Below are positions 5,869 through 6,409 of a DNA stretch of 6,409 bases, piece by piece. Position numbers and translations under genes: made by a program. Under the pieces are notes generated by a model. The model was not told the DNA's origin. It worked only from the letters and a program-made list of their open reading frames with translations, and did no database searches. Origin of the DNA: Rickettsiales bacterium (lineage in GTDB: Bacteria; Pseudomonadota; Alphaproteobacteria; Rickettsiales; UBA1997); NCBI GenBank assembly GCA_023262945.1, contig JALQXY010000048.1:1-6409 (forward strand), given 5' to 3'. How positions within the stretch are numbered: position 1 is the first letter of the stretch; each line of letters opens with the position of its first letter.

Positions 5869-6409
5869 GCGCGCAACTATCATGTGACCTTTGAATCTAA
5901 AGGTGGATGGGGCGCCTCCGGCGCCCGTGAAGCCGATTTGGATAATACAAAAATAGTGTTGGCTACAGGAGAATATGATTTACGTTATCCGAAAATGATG
6001 GGACGAATTCAGATAGATATGTACACATACTTTCGTCGTGATTTTAATTTGGCGTCTTATAAATTGGATGATGTTGCTGGTCAGTTTATTCGTGATGATG
6101 TAAAAATGGTTACCGTTGACCCAGAAAGACAAACCACGAGCCTGTATACAAATAATATTCAAGGTCTACATGCTGGTGATTATATTCACGTAGAAATATC
6201 CGGATTTACTAGCGACTATTATAAAGATGCTAAATTCCAGGTTCAGGCCATTGAATCAGCGGGACCAGAGGCCCCTGCATCTCAAATCATTTCTATAGGA
6301 TCTTATGAACCGGAGTTGCTAGAACAATCAAAATCGATAAAATGGTGTATGGCGAAAGATGATGTATCGCCACAGGATATTTTCCGACTTACACGTGGAT
6401 CTTCTGCGG
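5869..6409 (+). CDS. polB: Family B DNA polymerase fragment, giant-virus type (5' truncated, runs off the window)
   Basis: An open frame runs from after the TAA at 5851-5853 to the window end with no plausible start; the polymerase-like part begins after the repeat. The key stretch GRIQIDMYTYFRRDFNLASY continues into KLDDVAGQFI (about 5998-6090). This is the exonuclease-domain region between Exo II and Exo III in viral and eukaryotic PolB. Two later segments, LHAGDYIHVEISGFTSDYYK (about 6166-6225) and WCMAKDDVSPQDIFRL (about 6343-6390), are inserts I know from Nucleocytoviricota polymerases and not from eukaryotic Pol delta. The window ends just before the expected Exo III motif (YCxxDC). The enzyme would replicate viral DNA and normally exceeds 900 residues, so most of it is absent. 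GC is about 42% over 360 hand-counted bases, above the adjoining bacterial operon. The exact virus group cannot be named. Confidence 0.85.
5910..5926. repeat. GC-rich hairpin close to the bacterial/viral junction
   Basis: GGGCGCC (5910-5916) and GGCGCCC (5920-5926) form a perfect seven-base stem with a TCC loop. It lies inside the open frame, encoding part of GGWGASGA. The surrounding 60 bases reach about 58% GC by hand count, the highest in the window. No T-run follows, so it is not a terminator. Confidence 0.7.

Noticed and set aside
5980..6162. 60-codon open frame on the minus strand
   Set aside because: It lies entirely opposite the polymerase frame, has no family resemblance, and has the composition of an antisense shadow.
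5869..6409. Eukaryotic Pol delta or bacterial Pol II as source of the polymerase fragment
   Set aside because: The inserts around LHAGDYIHVEI and WCMAKDDVSPQDIF are features I associate with giant-virus PolB, and bacterial Pol II has a different exonuclease region; a database search would settle it.

Overview
The window is an AT-rich bacterial segment (about 1-5868) joined to a fragment of a different kind of DNA (about 5869-6409). The bacterial part looks like an alphaproteobacterium, most likely an intracellular member of the Rickettsiales or a close relative. Its GC is very low, in places 15-20% by hand count. Its dUTPase and TrmL-type proteins read like rickettsial homologues, and it carries a membrane-anchored retropepsin-like protease of the kind known as APRc in Rickettsia. 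This placement rests on recognition by eye, not on a search.

Layout. Positions 1-246 hold copies of a short dispersed repeat with terminal inverted repeats. One complete copy (74-246) abuts the end of another head-to-head. A tRNA-Arg(TCT) lies at 399-475. The plus strand then carries glnA (type I glutamine synthetase), a GNAT-fold acetyltransferase with a long uncharacterised C-terminal half, and the APRc-like aspartic protease. The last two are only 15 bases apart and are probably co-transcribed. A repeat-filled gap (3866-4046) separates these from a convergent minus-strand operon, dut - murU-like nucleotidyltransferase - trmL, with abutting and overlapping genes. A recognisable promoter lies in front of dut. 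Another truncated repeat copy follows at 5762-5868.

The repeat is the main structural theme. One copy's terminal repeat supplies the last codons and stop of trmL. Two copies in opposite orientation bracket the whole bacterial block. A third-party sequence begins exactly where one copy breaks off at the edge of its palindromic core.

That sequence is open on the plus strand from the repeat to the window end. It encodes part of the exonuclease domain of a family B DNA polymerase of the giant-virus (Nucleocytoviricota) type, missing its N-terminus and running off the window. Hand-counted GC is about 42% over 360 sampled bases. Either the contig is chimeric (bacterial symbiont plus giant virus from one protist-associated sample, joined at a palindromic repeat), or viral DNA was truly inserted into a symbiont genome. 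The sequence alone cannot decide, but the junction position favours an assembly artefact.

Functionally, the bacterial genes are housekeeping: nitrogen assimilation (glnA), dUTP removal (dut), tRNA wobble methylation (trmL), probable peptidoglycan sugar recycling (murU-like), and one likely host- or surface-interaction protease (APRc-like). The GNAT protein has no assignable role.
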